Of a DNA stretch of 64,000 bases, positions 29,396 to 39,117 are shown piece by piece; position 1 is the first letter of the stretch, and each line of letters begins with the position of its first letter. The notes under the pieces were generated by a model. That model saw only the letters and a program-made list of their open reading frames with translations. It searched no databases and was not told the DNA's origin. Source of the DNA: Clostridia bacterium UC5.1-1C12 (GTDB taxonomy: Bacteria; Bacillota_I; Bacilli_A; Erysipelotrichales; Erysipelotrichaceae); contig BBZX01000001.1 of NCBI GenBank assembly GCA_001305055.1, forward strand, positions 558,001-622,000, written 5' to 3'. The position numbers and the translations under genes were made by a program.

Positions 29396-30668
29396 ATCCG
29401 CACCTTAACCGCATTGGCATGTGCCTGCAGATCCTCTGATTCAGCGAGGGTTATGATATTTGATCCATAGGCTTCAACGGCCTCCTTTGAATAGTAAAGA
29501 AAAGAGGAGCGCTTCACAAAGCTGTCCACGGAGAGCGCACTGGCAAAGCGGGCCGTACCGTTTGTCGGCAGTACATGATTAGTACCGCCAAAGTAATCAC
29601 CGATGCTCTCGCATGTGTAATAGCCGAGAAATACACTGCCGGCATTGCGTACTAAGCCTAATAGCGCCCATGGGTCGGCAACCATTAATTCAAGATGCTC
29701 CGGAGCGATTGCATTGGCAACCTCCGCACAATCGGCAAGCGTCTCACAGAGAATTAATTTGCCATAAGCTTTTAATGAATCCACTGCGATCACCTGTTTA
29801 GGCAGTTGTTCACTTTGCCGCTTCAATTCTTCACAAACCTGATCTGCCAGCTGTGATGAGGTCGTAACCAGAATGGCGGAAGCCATTGGATCATGCTCTG
29901 CCTGTGATAATAAATCAGCAGCTGCATAATCGGCTCTTGCCCCCTCATCCGCGATCACCAAAATCTCACTGGGACCCGCAATCATATCGATATCAACGGT
30001 GCCATAAACGAGTTTTTTAGCGGCTGCCACATAAATATTACCCGGACCGACAATCTTATCAACCCGCGGTATGGTTTCGCTGCCATAGGCCAGCGCTGCG
30101 ATTCCCTGCGCACCACCTGCCAAATAAACCTCATCGACACCGGCTAGCTGCGCCGCATAGGCGATTTTAGGATCAAGCTGACCGCTCCTGCTAGGCGGTG
30201 TAATCATAACGATACGTTTCACTCCGGCTATTTTAGCGGGCAAGACATTCATCAATACGCTGGACGGATACTGAGCGCGGCCGCCGGCACATAAACACCC
30301 ACACTATCTAACGGCAACACTCGCTGACCTAAACGAATGCCTAAGGATTGCTGCTGAAGATAACCGCTTTGTTTCTGCGCTTCATGAAAGGCTATAATAT
30401 TATCCTTGGCCTTCACCATCGCTTCCTTAAACGCTTCATCCGCTGCCGCTGCCCATTCATTAAGCGCTTCATCACTCACCCTTATACTAGTCAGTTCAAT
30501 GCCGTCAAAAGCTTTCGTATACCGAATGATCGCTTCATCCCCTTGCTGACGCACATCTGCCAAAATAGACTGCACTTTACTTAATACCTCATAACTCAAA
30601 TCATCGCTGCGGCTGCGCAGATATGCTTCCAGCCTTTTTGTTTCCGACTGCTTAATTCGCTCTAACAT
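29392..30668 (-). CDS. hisD: Histidinol dehydrogenase, one frameshift
   Basis: About 425 residues; two-step NAD-dependent oxidation of histidinol to histidine. Start ATG 30668 overlaps hisG by 7 bases. [11 protein letters not shown] is restored by adding a G near 30283 and is the conserved loop; [54 protein letters not shown] (zinc-site Gln/His) and [15 protein letters not shown] follow as expected. Confidence 0.95.
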
Positions 30669-31300
30669 GATTCATCCTCCATTCCTTTCTTCAGATCTTC
30701 TAAAAGCTGTGAAATTTCTGCCTGTTTTAATTTAAAGCTGGCCTTATTCACAATTAATCTTGCCGATAAATCACAGACGGTATCAAAAACCACCAGCCCA
30801 TTTTCCTTGAGCGTCGAACCCGTCTCCATAATATCAACAATACCATCACATAAGCCTAAGATCGGTGCCAGTTCCACTGAACCGTCAATCTTAATAATTT
30901 CTACATCCATGCCTCTTTTTTGAAAATATTCACGGCATACGTTGGGATATTTCGTACCAATCTTAATGTGGCCAAACTTCATTAAAGGGTTCTTATCCTT
31001 TAAACCCGCAACAATAAATTTACAGCAGCCCATCTTCAGATCCAGCAGTTCATAGGTTTCATTCATATTTTCTAGCAGGGTATCCTTGCCTACAACACCT
31101 ATATCTGCCACACCATGATTCACATAGGTGATGCAGTCATTTGCTTTGACCAGAAAATAGCGTATATCCTTAACCTGATCCTGAAACACCAATTGACGTC
31201 CCTTATCTTTTAAAGCATCGATTCCATAACCGGCTGCTGCCAGTCTTTCCACGGTCTGTTTTTCTAAACGTCCCTTGGTTAACGCAATTGAAAGACTCAT
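30662..31300 (-). CDS. hisG: ATP phosphoribosyltransferase, short form
   Basis: Intact, 212 residues, the HisZ-dependent short form lacking the C-terminal regulatory domain. Start ATG 31300 (MSLSIALTKGRLEKQ) with GAGGAGGGA upstream, one base after the hisZ stop. Motifs: NHGVADIGVVGKDTL, IGTKYPNVCREYF and DGIVDIMETGSTLKENGL, the PRPP-binding loop. Catalyses the committed step: ATP plus PRPP to PR-ATP, with histidine feedback through HisZ. Confidence 0.96.
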   Translation of the reverse strand: MSLSIALTKGRLEKQTVERLAAAGYGIDALKDKGRQLVFQDQVKDIRYFLVKANDCITYVNHGVADIGVVGKDTLLENMNETYELLDLKMGCCKFIVAGLKDKNPLMKFGHIKIGTKYPNVCREYFQKRGMDVEIIKIDGSVELAPILGLCDGIVDIMETGSTLKENGLVVFDTVCDLSARLIVNKASFKLKQAEISQLLEDLKKGMEDESC

Positions 31301-31301
31301 T

Positions 31302-32410
31302 CTATCCCTCCTCAAACCATACAATGTCAGCCTGATCACTGACCCGCAGTTCGACAATTCCCTGCCGACGCAAGAGTGCTGCCTGTTTCAGCGCCTCAAC
31401 CTGCTTACATAACGGATATACAAGAATATGTTTTTAACGCTCACATCAGGCATCAGCGGCAGCAGCTGATCCAGCTTAATTGAAAAACCAATTGCCGGCA
31501 TCGCTTTGCCAAATTTCTCAATCAGATGATCATAACGGCCGCCGCTGATCACAGCACTGCCAGCCCCTTGCGCATAAGCCTCAAAAATCAGACCGCTGTA
31601 ATAATTCAGATGCGGCACCTTACTTAAATCATAAGTAATTGCAGCATCACTAAGCAGCGTCAACGCCGCATGCTGCTTTTTCAAAGCCAGCACGATTGAT
31701 CGCAATTCATCATTGAAACAATAGGACAAGGCCTCATCTAAGATAGCCGCTTTACCACACAGCCATGGCAGCCGCAGAAAAAATGCCTTGCCCGCTTCAT
31801 CCAACTGCAGCTTAGACACTTGTTCATGAAGTGCCGGCAGATTCTTCTTGTCAATCAATTCAGCCATTAAAGCCTGCTGATCATCCACAATGCCATAGGC
31901 TAAACAGGCTTGATGAAAGAAGTTCACGTTGCCGATTTCAAGCACACTGTCTTTCAATGAAAGCTGATCAATCACCTCACACGCGCAGCACAGCACCTCT
32001 AAGTCGCCTTCCTGCTGATTCATGCCAATCAGTTCAATCCCGCAGTCGCTTACCTCATTCTGCTTACCAGCTAAATGCTCCTTAACCTTATAGACATTTG
32101 CACAATATCGAAAACGAAACGGCGGCTGCTGATCCTTGAAACGGGCAGCGACCAGTCTTGCAATCGGTACCGTCATATCCATCCTTAAAGTTAAAATCTG
32201 ACCCTGCTGATCAAAGAACTTATACATCTCCTCATCCTTGGGCAGCATGAAGCCAGTCTGATAAGTCTGATAATATTCAATAGCCGGTGTAATGATTTCC
32301 TCATATCCCCAACGCTGGAATACCTCTTCAATACGATTCTGCATAAATCTTTTAACTCGGCACTCGCGCTGCAGAAGATCACGGGTTCCCTCCGGAATAC
32401 TGAATTGCAT
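31302..32410 (-). CDS. hisZ: ATP phosphoribosyltransferase regulatory subunit, one frameshift
   Basis: About 369 residues. Start ATG 32410 (MQFSIPEGTRDLL) behind AAAGGAGG. Histidyl-tRNA-synthetase-like fold: FQRWGYEEIITPAIEYY, LTLRMDMTVPIARLVA, CANVYK, LNYYSGLIFEAYA and GGRYDHLIEKFG. It lacks the anticodon domain of HisRS and lies directly before short hisG, so regulatory subunit rather than synthetase. A missing base near 31430 hides the C-terminus (LVYPLCKQVEALKQAALLR... to stop 31302). Confidence 0.93.
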
Positions 32411-32431
32411 CTTTATACCTCCTTTAAACAC

Positions 32432-32690
32432 AAAAAAGCTTTCATCCTAAGGACGAAAGCTGACTTCGTGGTTCCACCTTATTTTATTGACATCTCACAA
32501 TGCCAACCTCTTCAAGTACAAACATACTCTAGCATGATAACGGATGCAGGGGCCCGTTCAAGATTACTTTATTCACCCTGACTGCTCGTGGATGTGTTCA
32601 AGATGTTTAACTCACTTTCTTTCACCAACCGAAAGTTCTCTATGCAGCGCCCATCTTTACTCTTTCCAGTCTTAACATTTCTTCTTGACT
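32432..32690 (-). promoter_or_regulatory. T-box riboswitch, histidine-type
   Basis: The minus strand carries the T-box AGGTGGAACCACGAAG (about 32464-32479) followed by the terminator AGCTTTC/GAAAGCT and a T run (32432-32462). In the Stem I region a CAC triplet at 32594-32596 sits in GAACACATCC, the position expected for the specifier, and codes for His. Uncharged tRNA-His should allow transcription of hisZ to hisE. Confidence 0.9.
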
Positions 32691-32692
32691 CA

Positions 32693-32721
32693 ATAGTAAC
32701 GCTTAAGAAAACAAAAGTCAA
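32693..32721 (-). promoter_or_regulatory. Sigma-A promoter of the his operon
   Basis: TTGACT (32716-32721), 17-base spacer, TACTAT (32693-32698) on the minus strand, directly ahead of the T-box leader. Confidence 0.75.
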
Positions 32722-32802
32722 TAATTTTCTGTAAATTTTCATAAATATGTAAGCTGCTTACAAACCAATTAAAAACTCTGCCTGAAACAGACAGAGCAAA
32801 TT

Positions 32803-33480
32803 TTATTTATGATGCTGCTTTTCACCGATTTTCTCAGCCAGTAATTCCAGCTTAGTCTTATAAGCCGCATTTTCAGCCAATGGCACTGCTTCATCAAAAG
32901 CCGCTTTCGCATTATCCATTTCATCAAGCATCGTATATAGAATAGCCAGACGTTCAAGATACATTGCCTTTACCTCACCCTCATTCTCATCGGCAAGAGC
33001 ACGCAGTTCCGCAATTCGTTCACGGTTAGGATGAATATAAATATCCATTAATAAATCAACTTCACTGCTGATCAGCTCTGCATTTTTATCCTTGGCAGAT
33101 AAAGTCTTAATCAGCGGTGCGATTTCTTCACACATTTTCTTATTTTCCTTGCCTAAGAAATACGGAAAAGTAAGATTTAAGAAAGACAGCTTTTCTTTAT
33201 CACGAATCTTCAAAGGCAGCAAAGTCTTTAAAATTTCCGTTGCTTTCTTTTCATTATCATTCTTCGTATAGAAATTTAACTTATAGTAATATAGGTGATA
33301 AGGTGTAAATAAGAACTTGGCCAATCTTGAATCACAGATCTCATTCAGCCGTTTTTCATCATTATTCAGCAGTACCTTGTAAAGTTCGTCAATCAAAGCA
33401 TTGGATTTTTTCTTTTTCCAAATATAATAAATTAAATAAATAATTGCGAAAACCCCTAAAACTATCAAATATTGTTGCAT
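32803..33480 (-). CDS. Membrane-anchored TPR-like protein of unknown function
   Basis: Intact, 225 residues. One N-terminal membrane helix (YLIVLGVFAIIYLIYYIW, about residues 4-21) followed by a lysine stop-transfer KKKK. The rest is helical and cytoplasmic if N-out: repeated helix pairs such as LYKVLLNNDEKRLNEI, TEILKTLLPLKIRDKEKL, YLERLAILYTMLDEMDNAKAAFDEAV have tetratricopeptide spacing. The last repeat is the clearest. No catalytic residues. It stands between the his operon promoter and the DUF7916 gene with no obvious partner. Likely a protein-interaction scaffold at the membrane. Confidence 0.6.
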   Translation of the reverse strand: MQQYLIVLGVFAIIYLIYYIWKKKKSNALIDELYKVLLNNDEKRLNEICDSRLAKFLFTPYHLYYYKLNFYTKNDNEKKATEILKTLLPLKIRDKEKLSFLNLTFPYFLGKENKKMCEEIAPLIKTLSAKDKNAELISSEVDLLMDIYIHPNRERIAELRALADENEGEVKAMYLERLAILYTMLDEMDNAKAAFDEAVPLAENAAYKTKLELLAEKIGEKQHHK

Positions 33481-33570
33481 GATAACCCTCTCTTATTCTC
33501 TGATATATACATTCATTCTAACAGTTTTAGTCACTTTCTGCAATAACAACCATCTGACAGCCTGCTTGCA

Positions 33571-34484
33571 TTATCGATTAATCGATCTTGCCATTCGGGC
33601 ATACGTATGGCGCCTGCCTCTGATGGCAATGCTGTATGCCATAATACTTTCCGGTACAACCGGCGCAAAACCCGCGTCACCTACATGATGAAGATCAGTA
33701 CCGCACATCTTGCACATCAAAGCAATATCACGGATCGTAGCTTCCTCAGCACCTTCCTGAGAGGTGCCAATCGATGTCAGTGTTAAGGCATCTAAAGAAT
33801 GAGCGTAAGCAATCATATCCTTTACATAATTTAATGTAATTCCCGGTACTGTTCCCGCGCCGGAATCAAAATAACATCCGCCCCCGCTTCGACAAACGCA
33901 CGGATCGTATCCTTTGTAATGATGTTTTCGCCGGCTTCGCTCTTTGAACCAGCGGCATGCATCTTACCAGCCATCAATACAACATCATCACCAACTGCTT
34001 TCTTCATCATTTTCAGAGTCTCAATGATTGTCTGATTGCTGACACCCGTGCCCGGATTGCCGGTCAGCAAGATAAAATCAATGCCCAGCGCTTTTGCTTT
34101 TAACGCGGTATCCACACTGGCCTGCCGGCCTTCACAAATCGCTTCGATTTGCCCCATTGTCTCTGCGCTTGGATCAACGGGTTCCAGATTAACGCCAATC
34201 AATCTGCCAGTCAGTCTTTTTAATTCACGAATAACATCACTGTCCCCTGCCCCTTGGATACCGTCAATATGCGGATGATTCACATCAAACATATTCAATA
34301 AAAGGATATCCGCACCAAAAGCCGCACTGATTTCCGCATTACTTATCGGTGGCAGCAAGCTGTCATGACACAATGAACATTCTGCAATCAACACACGGCC
34401 TTCACTTGCCTCTAAAGATTCAAGCAATTCTTTTTTATTCATTACTTCCATATCAGAAAAACTACAATCCAAAAAACGTTTCAT
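33571..34484 (-). CDS. DUF7916-type TIM-barrel-like protein, one frameshift
   Basis: About 304 residues. MKRFLDCSFSDMEVMNKKELLESLEASEGRVLIAE matches the start of a family long mislabelled 'haloacid dehalogenase-like' and, from memory, now DUF7916. Strand-end motifs support a TIM barrel: FGADILLLNMFDVNHP, LIGVNLEPVD, GIDFILLTGNPGTGVSN and DDVVLMAGKMHAAG. A missing C near 33862 hides the continuation (IPAPGTVPGITLNYVKDMIAYAHSL). The start could be ATG 34484 or the ATG three bases before. It lies 21 bases after an RpiR-type regulator on the same strand, an arrangement typical of sugar or amino-sugar catabolism. Reaction unknown. Confidence 0.65.
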
Positions 34485-34508
34485 CATCTTTACCTCCTGT
34501 TTACATCT

Positions 34509-35364
34509 TCAGTATAACAGGTGCCTCTGATAAACGCTGATCAGCTTTTTCCAATTTTGGAAATTTGCATAGGCAAACGCAAGCTTCACGAAAAGACAAG
34601 AAATCTGAGCGGCTGTATCCAGAATTGTATCCTTAAATTGAAAAGGAAAAATATAGGGTGTCAGCTCTTTGAATGTTTCTTCATAGGTAGCAGTAATGAT
34701 TAAAAACGTTTTTCCTTCACCCTTCAGCTTGATCAGCCAGTTCCAATGCTCTTTGATCCATGTTCCCTGCAAGCTGATAAGCCAAATCAAAGTCGATGAC
34801 TTTAAGCGATACGCCATAAAATCCTCTTCAAGATCTCTTGGCACACCCTGTACCTGAATATGAAACGGCTCCATATAATTGCGCATCACATGCACACAGG
34901 TATAGCTATAGGGGGCATAACAGATACCAATTTCCATCCCTTTATGCATGAATGAAGCTGCTTTTTGAATCATCGCTTCATCATGGTACTGCATATAAAA
35001 GGCCAGATTATGCTGTTCCTGTTCTAAATAAGACAAACATGCCTGCTTATAGCTGGTTTGGGCGAGTTCAAGCTGTTTGGGTATAACCTGAAGCTGTTCA
35101 TCACAAATACAATCATTCCGCAGTTCCTTAAAGCTTTTATAATTTAATTTATGACAGAATTTAGTAACCGCTGATGGCGTCGTACAAGCCTGCTTTGCGA
35201 TATCTTCGATCAGTATATCGGGAAAGCGTTTATATTCCTTCATCAAAACAACGGCAATCTCATAATCCACAGAGGATTTTCAGCTGTATATAAGAAAACC
35301 AGCAGACGAATATAAGCATTATTCATAAGCGGCTTCTTATGCCTTGGGTTATAAATTTTTCCAT
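34509..35364 (-). CDS. RpiR-family transcriptional regulator, two frameshifts
   Basis: Start ATG 35364 (MEKFITQGIRSRL) behind AAAGGAG; this start shows only after restoring a base near 35326 and another near 35272. The HTH is IEDIAKQACTTPSAVTKFCHKLNYKSFKELR, the standard RpiR N-terminal fold. The C-terminal half (MEIGICYAPYSYTCVH, LIWLISLQGTWIKEH, LIITATYEETFKEL) follows the SIS sugar-phosphate-binding fold, though glycine loops are weaker than usual. About 284 residues. Likely controls the adjacent DUF7916 gene in response to a phosphosugar. Confidence 0.85.
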
Positions 35365-35387
35365 CCCGGCGCTCCTTTAATAATAGC

Positions 35388-35411
35388 GAAAAAGAGTGGC
35401 TGTCCACTCTT
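35388..35411 (-). terminator. Terminator of htpG
   Basis: AAGAGTGG / CCACTCTT arms with four-base loop and a T run on the minus strand; it overlaps the htpG stop. Confidence 0.85.
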
Positions 35412-37326
35412 ATTCTTTACTTGCATCAACCATTAAATTACAAATCTTATTTGAGAAACTGATCGGATCATCCAAATCAAAGCCTTCAATTAATAATGCC
35501 TGATCATAAAGCAGATCAGCATAATCCTTAACCTTATCCTTATCGCGGCCATACAGCTTCTGTAAAGCTTCAAAGATCGGATGATTCGGATTGATTTCCA
35601 AAATACGGGTTGCCTTCATACCATATGGATTCCCTTCAGGCATCTGTGACAATACTTTCTCCATTTCAAAGCTCATACCCTCACCGGCACTCAGACATAC
35701 CGGATGACTCTTTAAGCGTGTTGAAATAACAACATCACTGACTTTATCCTTTAATGTTTCCTTCAGATCAGACAGCATGTCTTTATTTTCTTCTGCCTTT
35801 TCCTCAATTTCCTTCTTTTCTTCTTCACTTTCAAGATTCAAATCACCTTGAGCAATATTTTTGAAATTCTTCTCCTGATAATTCATCATTACCTGAAGAG
35901 CAAATTCATCGACATTATCTGTCAGATAAAGGATTTCATATCCCTTATCCTTTACCAGTTCAGCACTTGGCAGTTTATCCAATTTATCAAGATTATCACC
36001 GGCTACATAATAGATGACATCCTGTCCTTCTTTCATACGGCTCACATATTCATCAAGCGTTGTCAGCTTCATTTCATGGGAAGATGTGAACATCAGCAGA
36101 TCCTGCAGCATCTCCTTATGCATGCCATAATCATTATAAATACCAAATTTAATCTGCAAGCCAAAATTCTTCCAGAATTTTTCATACTCCTCACGATCAT
36201 TCTTCAGCATATTCACTAATTCAGATTTAATCTTCTTTTCAATCTTAGAAGCGATAGCTTTCAACTGACGGTCATGCTGAAGCATTTCACGGCTGATATT
36301 CAAGCTCAGATCCTGTGAATCTACCAGACCGCGCATAAAGCGGAAATATTCCGGTATCAGTTCACTGGCCTTATCCATGATAAAGACACCGCGTGAATAC
36401 AGCTGCAGCCCCTTCTCATACTCATTGCTGTAATAGTTATAAGGAGCCTTTGATGGAATAAACAGTAAGGTATCAAAATTTACACTGCCTTCCACATGCG
36501 AATGAATCACCTTCTGAGGATCCATGTAATCATTAAATTTATTCTTATAGAATTCATTGTATTCTTCTTTTGTAATCTCTGATTTATTTCTTTTCCATAA
36601 AGGCACCATAGAATTCAAAGTCTTTTCTTCGACAACCAGCTGCATTTCTTCGCTGCCCTCTTCTTTTGGTTCTTCATGTGATACAAACATTGTAATCGGA
36701 TAACGGATATAGTCAGAATATTTCTTAATCAGATTTTCTATCTCATAGGTTTCAAGATACTGTGAATATTTTTCATCTTCACTATCTTCCTTTAACACTA
36801 AAGTAATGGTTGTTCCATGCTCTGCTTTTTCACATTTATCGATTGTATACCCATCAACAGCATTGCTTTCCCAGCGGTATGCCTCTTCTTCTTTGGCTTT
36901 ACGGCTTTCCACAACAACATTGCTGGCAACCATAAAGGCAGAATAGAAACCGACACCAAATTGTCCGATGATATCAACAGCCTCATCGTTCTTTTCTTCA
37001 GCCTCCATTTTTTCCTTAAAGGCTAAAGAACCGCTCTTGGCAATCGTTCCTAAGTTTTCTTCAAGCTCATCCTTGTTCATACCAATACCATTATCACTGA
37101 TAGTAAGAGTACGGTGTTCTTTATCCACTGACAGCTGAATTTTCAGCGCTGAACGATCTGCCGTAATATTCTCATCACTCAATGATAAATAATAATACTT
37201 ATCGATCGCATCACTGGCATTAGAAATCAATTCTCTTAAAAAGATTTCCTTATGCGTATAAATAGAATTGATCATCAGATCAAGTAATCGTTTTGACTCA
37301 GCTTTAAATGCTTTCTTTTTGCTCAT
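35410..37326 (-). CDS. htpG: Hsp90 chaperone HtpG
   Basis: Intact, 638 residues from ATG 37326 (MSKKKAFKAESKRLL) with GGAGGGA upstream. GHKL ATPase domain: LRELISNASDAIDK, DNGIGMNKDELEENLGTIAKSG, IGQFGVGFYSAFMVA and GTTITL. Middle-domain SLNISREMLQ provides the catalytic Arg. C-terminal dimerisation domain follows. Acts in the cytoplasm in folding and stress recovery. The CIRCE operator overlapping the start of the transcript places it under HrcA heat-shock control. It is one of the few long genes here without a frame break. Confidence 0.97.
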   Translation of the reverse strand: MSKKKAFKAESKRLLDLMINSIYTHKEIFLRELISNASDAIDKYYYLSLSDENITADRSALKIQLSVDKEHRTLTISDNGIGMNKDELEENLGTIAKSGSLAFKEKMEAEEKNDEAVDIIGQFGVGFYSAFMVASNVVVESRKAKEEEAYRWESNAVDGYTIDKCEKAEHGTTITLVLKEDSEDEKYSQYLETYEIENLIKKYSDYIRYPITMFVSHEEPKEEGSEEMQLVVEEKTLNSMVPLWKRNKSEITKEEYNEFYKNKFNDYMDPQKVIHSHVEGSVNFDTLLFIPSKAPYNYYSNEYEKGLQLYSRGVFIMDKASELIPEYFRFMRGLVDSQDLSLNISREMLQHDRQLKAIASKIEKKIKSELVNMLKNDREEYEKFWKNFGLQIKFGIYNDYGMHKEMLQDLLMFTSSHEMKLTTLDEYVSRMKEGQDVIYYVAGDNLDKLDKLPSAELVKDKGYEILYLTDNVDEFALQVMMNYQEKNFKNIAQGDLNLESEEEKKEIEEKAEENKDMLSDLKETLKDKVSDVVISTRLKSHPVCLSAGEGMSFEMEKVLSQMPEGNPYGMKATRILEINPNHPIFEALQKLYGRDKDKVKDYADLLYDQALLIEGFDLDDPISFSNKICNLMVDASKE

Positions 37327-37339
37327 GTTGATCCCTCCG

Positions 37340-37366
37340 TTAGCACTCATCATATTTAAGTGCTAA
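37340..37366 (-). promoter_or_regulatory. CIRCE operator (HrcA site) of htpG
   Basis: TTAGCACTC, nine-base spacer, AAGTGCTAA; one mismatch from the consensus TTAGCACTC-N9-GAGTGCTAA. It sits between the -10 box and the htpG start codon. Confidence 0.9.
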
Positions 37367-37370
37367 TGAT

Positions 37371-37398
37371 ATTATAATCCATCTCTGTTAAAATTCAA
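37371..37398 (-). promoter_or_regulatory. Sigma-A promoter of htpG
   Basis: Minus strand TTGAAT (37393-37398), 16-base spacer, TATAAT (37371-37376). The CIRCE lies just downstream. Confidence 0.75.
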
Positions 37399-37400
37399 GT

Positions 37401-37430
37401 AAAAAATAAAAAAAGTTCGTTAACGAACTT
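37401..37430 (-). terminator. Terminator upstream of htpG
   Basis: An 18-base perfect palindrome, AAGTTCGTTAACGAACTT (37413-37430), followed on the minus strand by TTTTTTT. It ends the 38264-37460 transcript just before the htpG promoter. Confidence 0.75.
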
Positions 37431-37459
37431 AATTATTGCTTTAAACAAACCTTATCGCT

Positions 37460-37779
37460 TTATTGAGACCTAATCGCATTGATTATCAAATAGATAAAAA
37501 GCAGACCAAGCAAGCAAAATGCCGCGATCAACTCCCGCATATCGAATGTAATACATCAATGGTTTCTAAAGCGAAAAATAAAGCCGGAGTGCCGAAAACG
37601 ATGCTGGTCAAACGATATTCCGCCTTTTTATCGAAGGGTTTCTTTTCAGCTTCACTGCTCTATATAAATCGATTAGTAAAAATCGGGCCTTTTTCACACA
37701 GCATAAAAATACAATAAATTAAAAGCAGCAGTGCAGGCTTCCCGAAGATTAAACCCGCTATGTTTTGTATCAGCGGCAT
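37460..37779 (-). CDS. Small membrane protein, about 105 aa, two frameshifts
   Basis: From ATG 37779 (RBS GCAGGTGA) the frame gives MPLIQNIAGLIFGKPALLLL and a first helix, then EKGPIFTNRF. After a break near 37665 it continues SSEAEKKPFDKKAEYR, VFGTPALFFALETIDVL, and after a second near 37530 ELIAAFCLLGLLFIYLIIN to TAA 37460. Three hydrophobic helices with a short basic-acidic loop. It follows the PNPOx-like gene by 12 bases and shares its terminator. Family not recognised. Confidence 0.5.
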
Positions 37780-37791
37780 TACATCACCTGC

Positions 37792-38264
37792 TTAAATCGG
37801 TAACAGACTGATTTGCGGAGTAAAAGGAATAATTTTAGCTTCATGCTTTTCAAAATCCATGATATATCCGAGACCATCAGTATGAAAAAACCTTCTGATA
37901 ATGCAATCCGCACATAACACATATCCTTATCAGCCTCATTATTATGCGCAAAATACCAAGGCTCAAATACTTGAATCAGCTTGGCGCGGATATCTTTGTT
38001 TTGCTCATCAAGCGGATGCCCGGCATAATAAGCCCGGCCACTGAATGTATGAAATGAATTACATAAAGATACCTGCGGATTCATCCTTAATTCCTTTACC
38101 TTAGTTGATTGAGCATAGGTGACAATCCAGAAAACACCCTCATCATAATAAGTATCCACTACCCGCTGAGAGGGCTTAGATCCCTTCACTGTCGCTAAAA
38201 CAAATGTCCGATCCTGACTAAATAAGGCAGACAGCTTCTGCAGTCCCGCTTCATAAGCATCCAT
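37792..38264 (-). CDS. Pyridoxamine 5'-phosphate oxidase-like flavin protein, one frameshift
   Basis: Start ATG 38264 (MDAYEAGLQKL) behind GGGAGGTG. Split-barrel FMN fold: LATVKGSKPSQRVVDTYYDEGVFWIVTY, then KVKELRMNPQVSLC. After removing one T near 37888 the C-terminus reads EGFFHTDGLGYIMDFEKHE and ends PQISLLPI at 37792. About 157 residues. Most such small proteins bind FMN or F420-like cofactors and are not true vitamin B6 oxidases; no B6 genes are adjacent. Confidence 0.75.
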
Positions 38265-38343
38265 GGAAAACACCTCCCAGTTTCTCTTATAGTAGCACTG
38301 AAAACAGCAACAAGCAAGATAAAAGGAGGCTGAACCTCCTCAT

Positions 38344-38818
38344 TTAGTCGATGCTTAAAACAAGCTTATTCATTTGCGCCGCTTTTCTTGCCAGTCTTGA
38401 TTCTTCACTGTTCAGCGTAACAATGGTATCACAATGCTCCAGAAGATAATTATCCAGTTTCTGATAGATATCATTCTCATAATGCCGATTAAGCATTACC
38501 AGTTTGGTACAAAGCTGATGAATCGTAAAATAACGCTCACGGTGATTTTCATTCCAATAGGTTGGCTGTTCCTCATAAGGACAGACACAGATCAGACTTA
38601 CATTGGGATACAGTTCCATCTTTTCAAGTACGATTTCAGCAGTCCACATCTCTATTCCCCGCCGCACACCGCTCATAAACACACATTCTCCCTCTTTGAT
38701 CAAAGTATCAATTTATCCGTCAGTACCTTTTAATACGCTGACATTCCACTGAATTTTCATCCTTAGCATATTGCAGATGATCGTAAATCGGTCCATCAAA
38801 ACAGATCGTACGTTTCAT
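38344..38818 (-). CDS. YpsA/DUF1273-like SLOG-fold protein, two frameshifts
   Basis: ATG 38818 (MKRTICFDGPIYDHL) with AAAGGAGACA upstream. Two indels (38725-38735 and 38707) split it. Corrected it is about 158 residues: KVLTDKLDTLIKEGECVFMSGVRRGIEMWTAEIVLEK, LICVCPYEEQPTYW and TLNSEESRLARKA. 'SG-x-x-x-G-x-E-x-x-A-A-E' and 'cPy-e-Q...W' are the nucleotide-ligand-binding loops of the DprA/YpsA SLOG superfamily. Function unsettled; B. subtilis YpsA affects cell division. Confidence 0.75.
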
Positions 38819-39085
38819 AATTGTGTCTCCTTTAGTCATTGATTTTTATATCGTCCTATCACTTTTACGATAATTACTATTATCACCTTATTTCATGATA
38901 TTCAGATACCTTTATTTTCATTATAAACTTTACATTTTAAAGTTACAACAGCTTAACCGCCGCTTGTAATAGTTAACGTTAAAATACATTTTACCTAATA
39001 ATCAGTACATAAACGTTGATTATCCAGTTATTTTGTTTATCTATCAATATTTAATTTTATAGTAAAAAAATTTGGTGATTCATTT
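38819..39085. other. AT-rich intergenic region
   Basis: No gene, RNA motif or strong repeat seen apart from short GTTAAC-type palindromes near 38970. It probably carries the promoter for the YpsA-like gene. Confidence 0.4.
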
Positions 39086-39112
39086 AAAAAAGCTCTTTTT
39101 GATAAAAGAGCT
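39086..39112 (-). terminator. Terminator of the ACT-DUF711 operon
   Basis: AGCTCTTTT / AAAAGAGCT arms, three-base loop, six T on the minus strand. Confidence 0.8.
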
Positions 39113-39117
39113 GAATT

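Noticed and set aside
10620..32410. Leucine and histidine pathways as pseudogenes
   Set aside because: All motifs remain and breaks fall in short runs, as in unrelated genes; T-boxes and promoters are intact. Sequencing indels explain it better.
37413..37430. AAGTTCG palindrome as a repressor operator of htpG
   Set aside because: It is followed by seven T on the minus strand and lies after the preceding transcript, so a terminator is simpler; htpG already has CIRCE.
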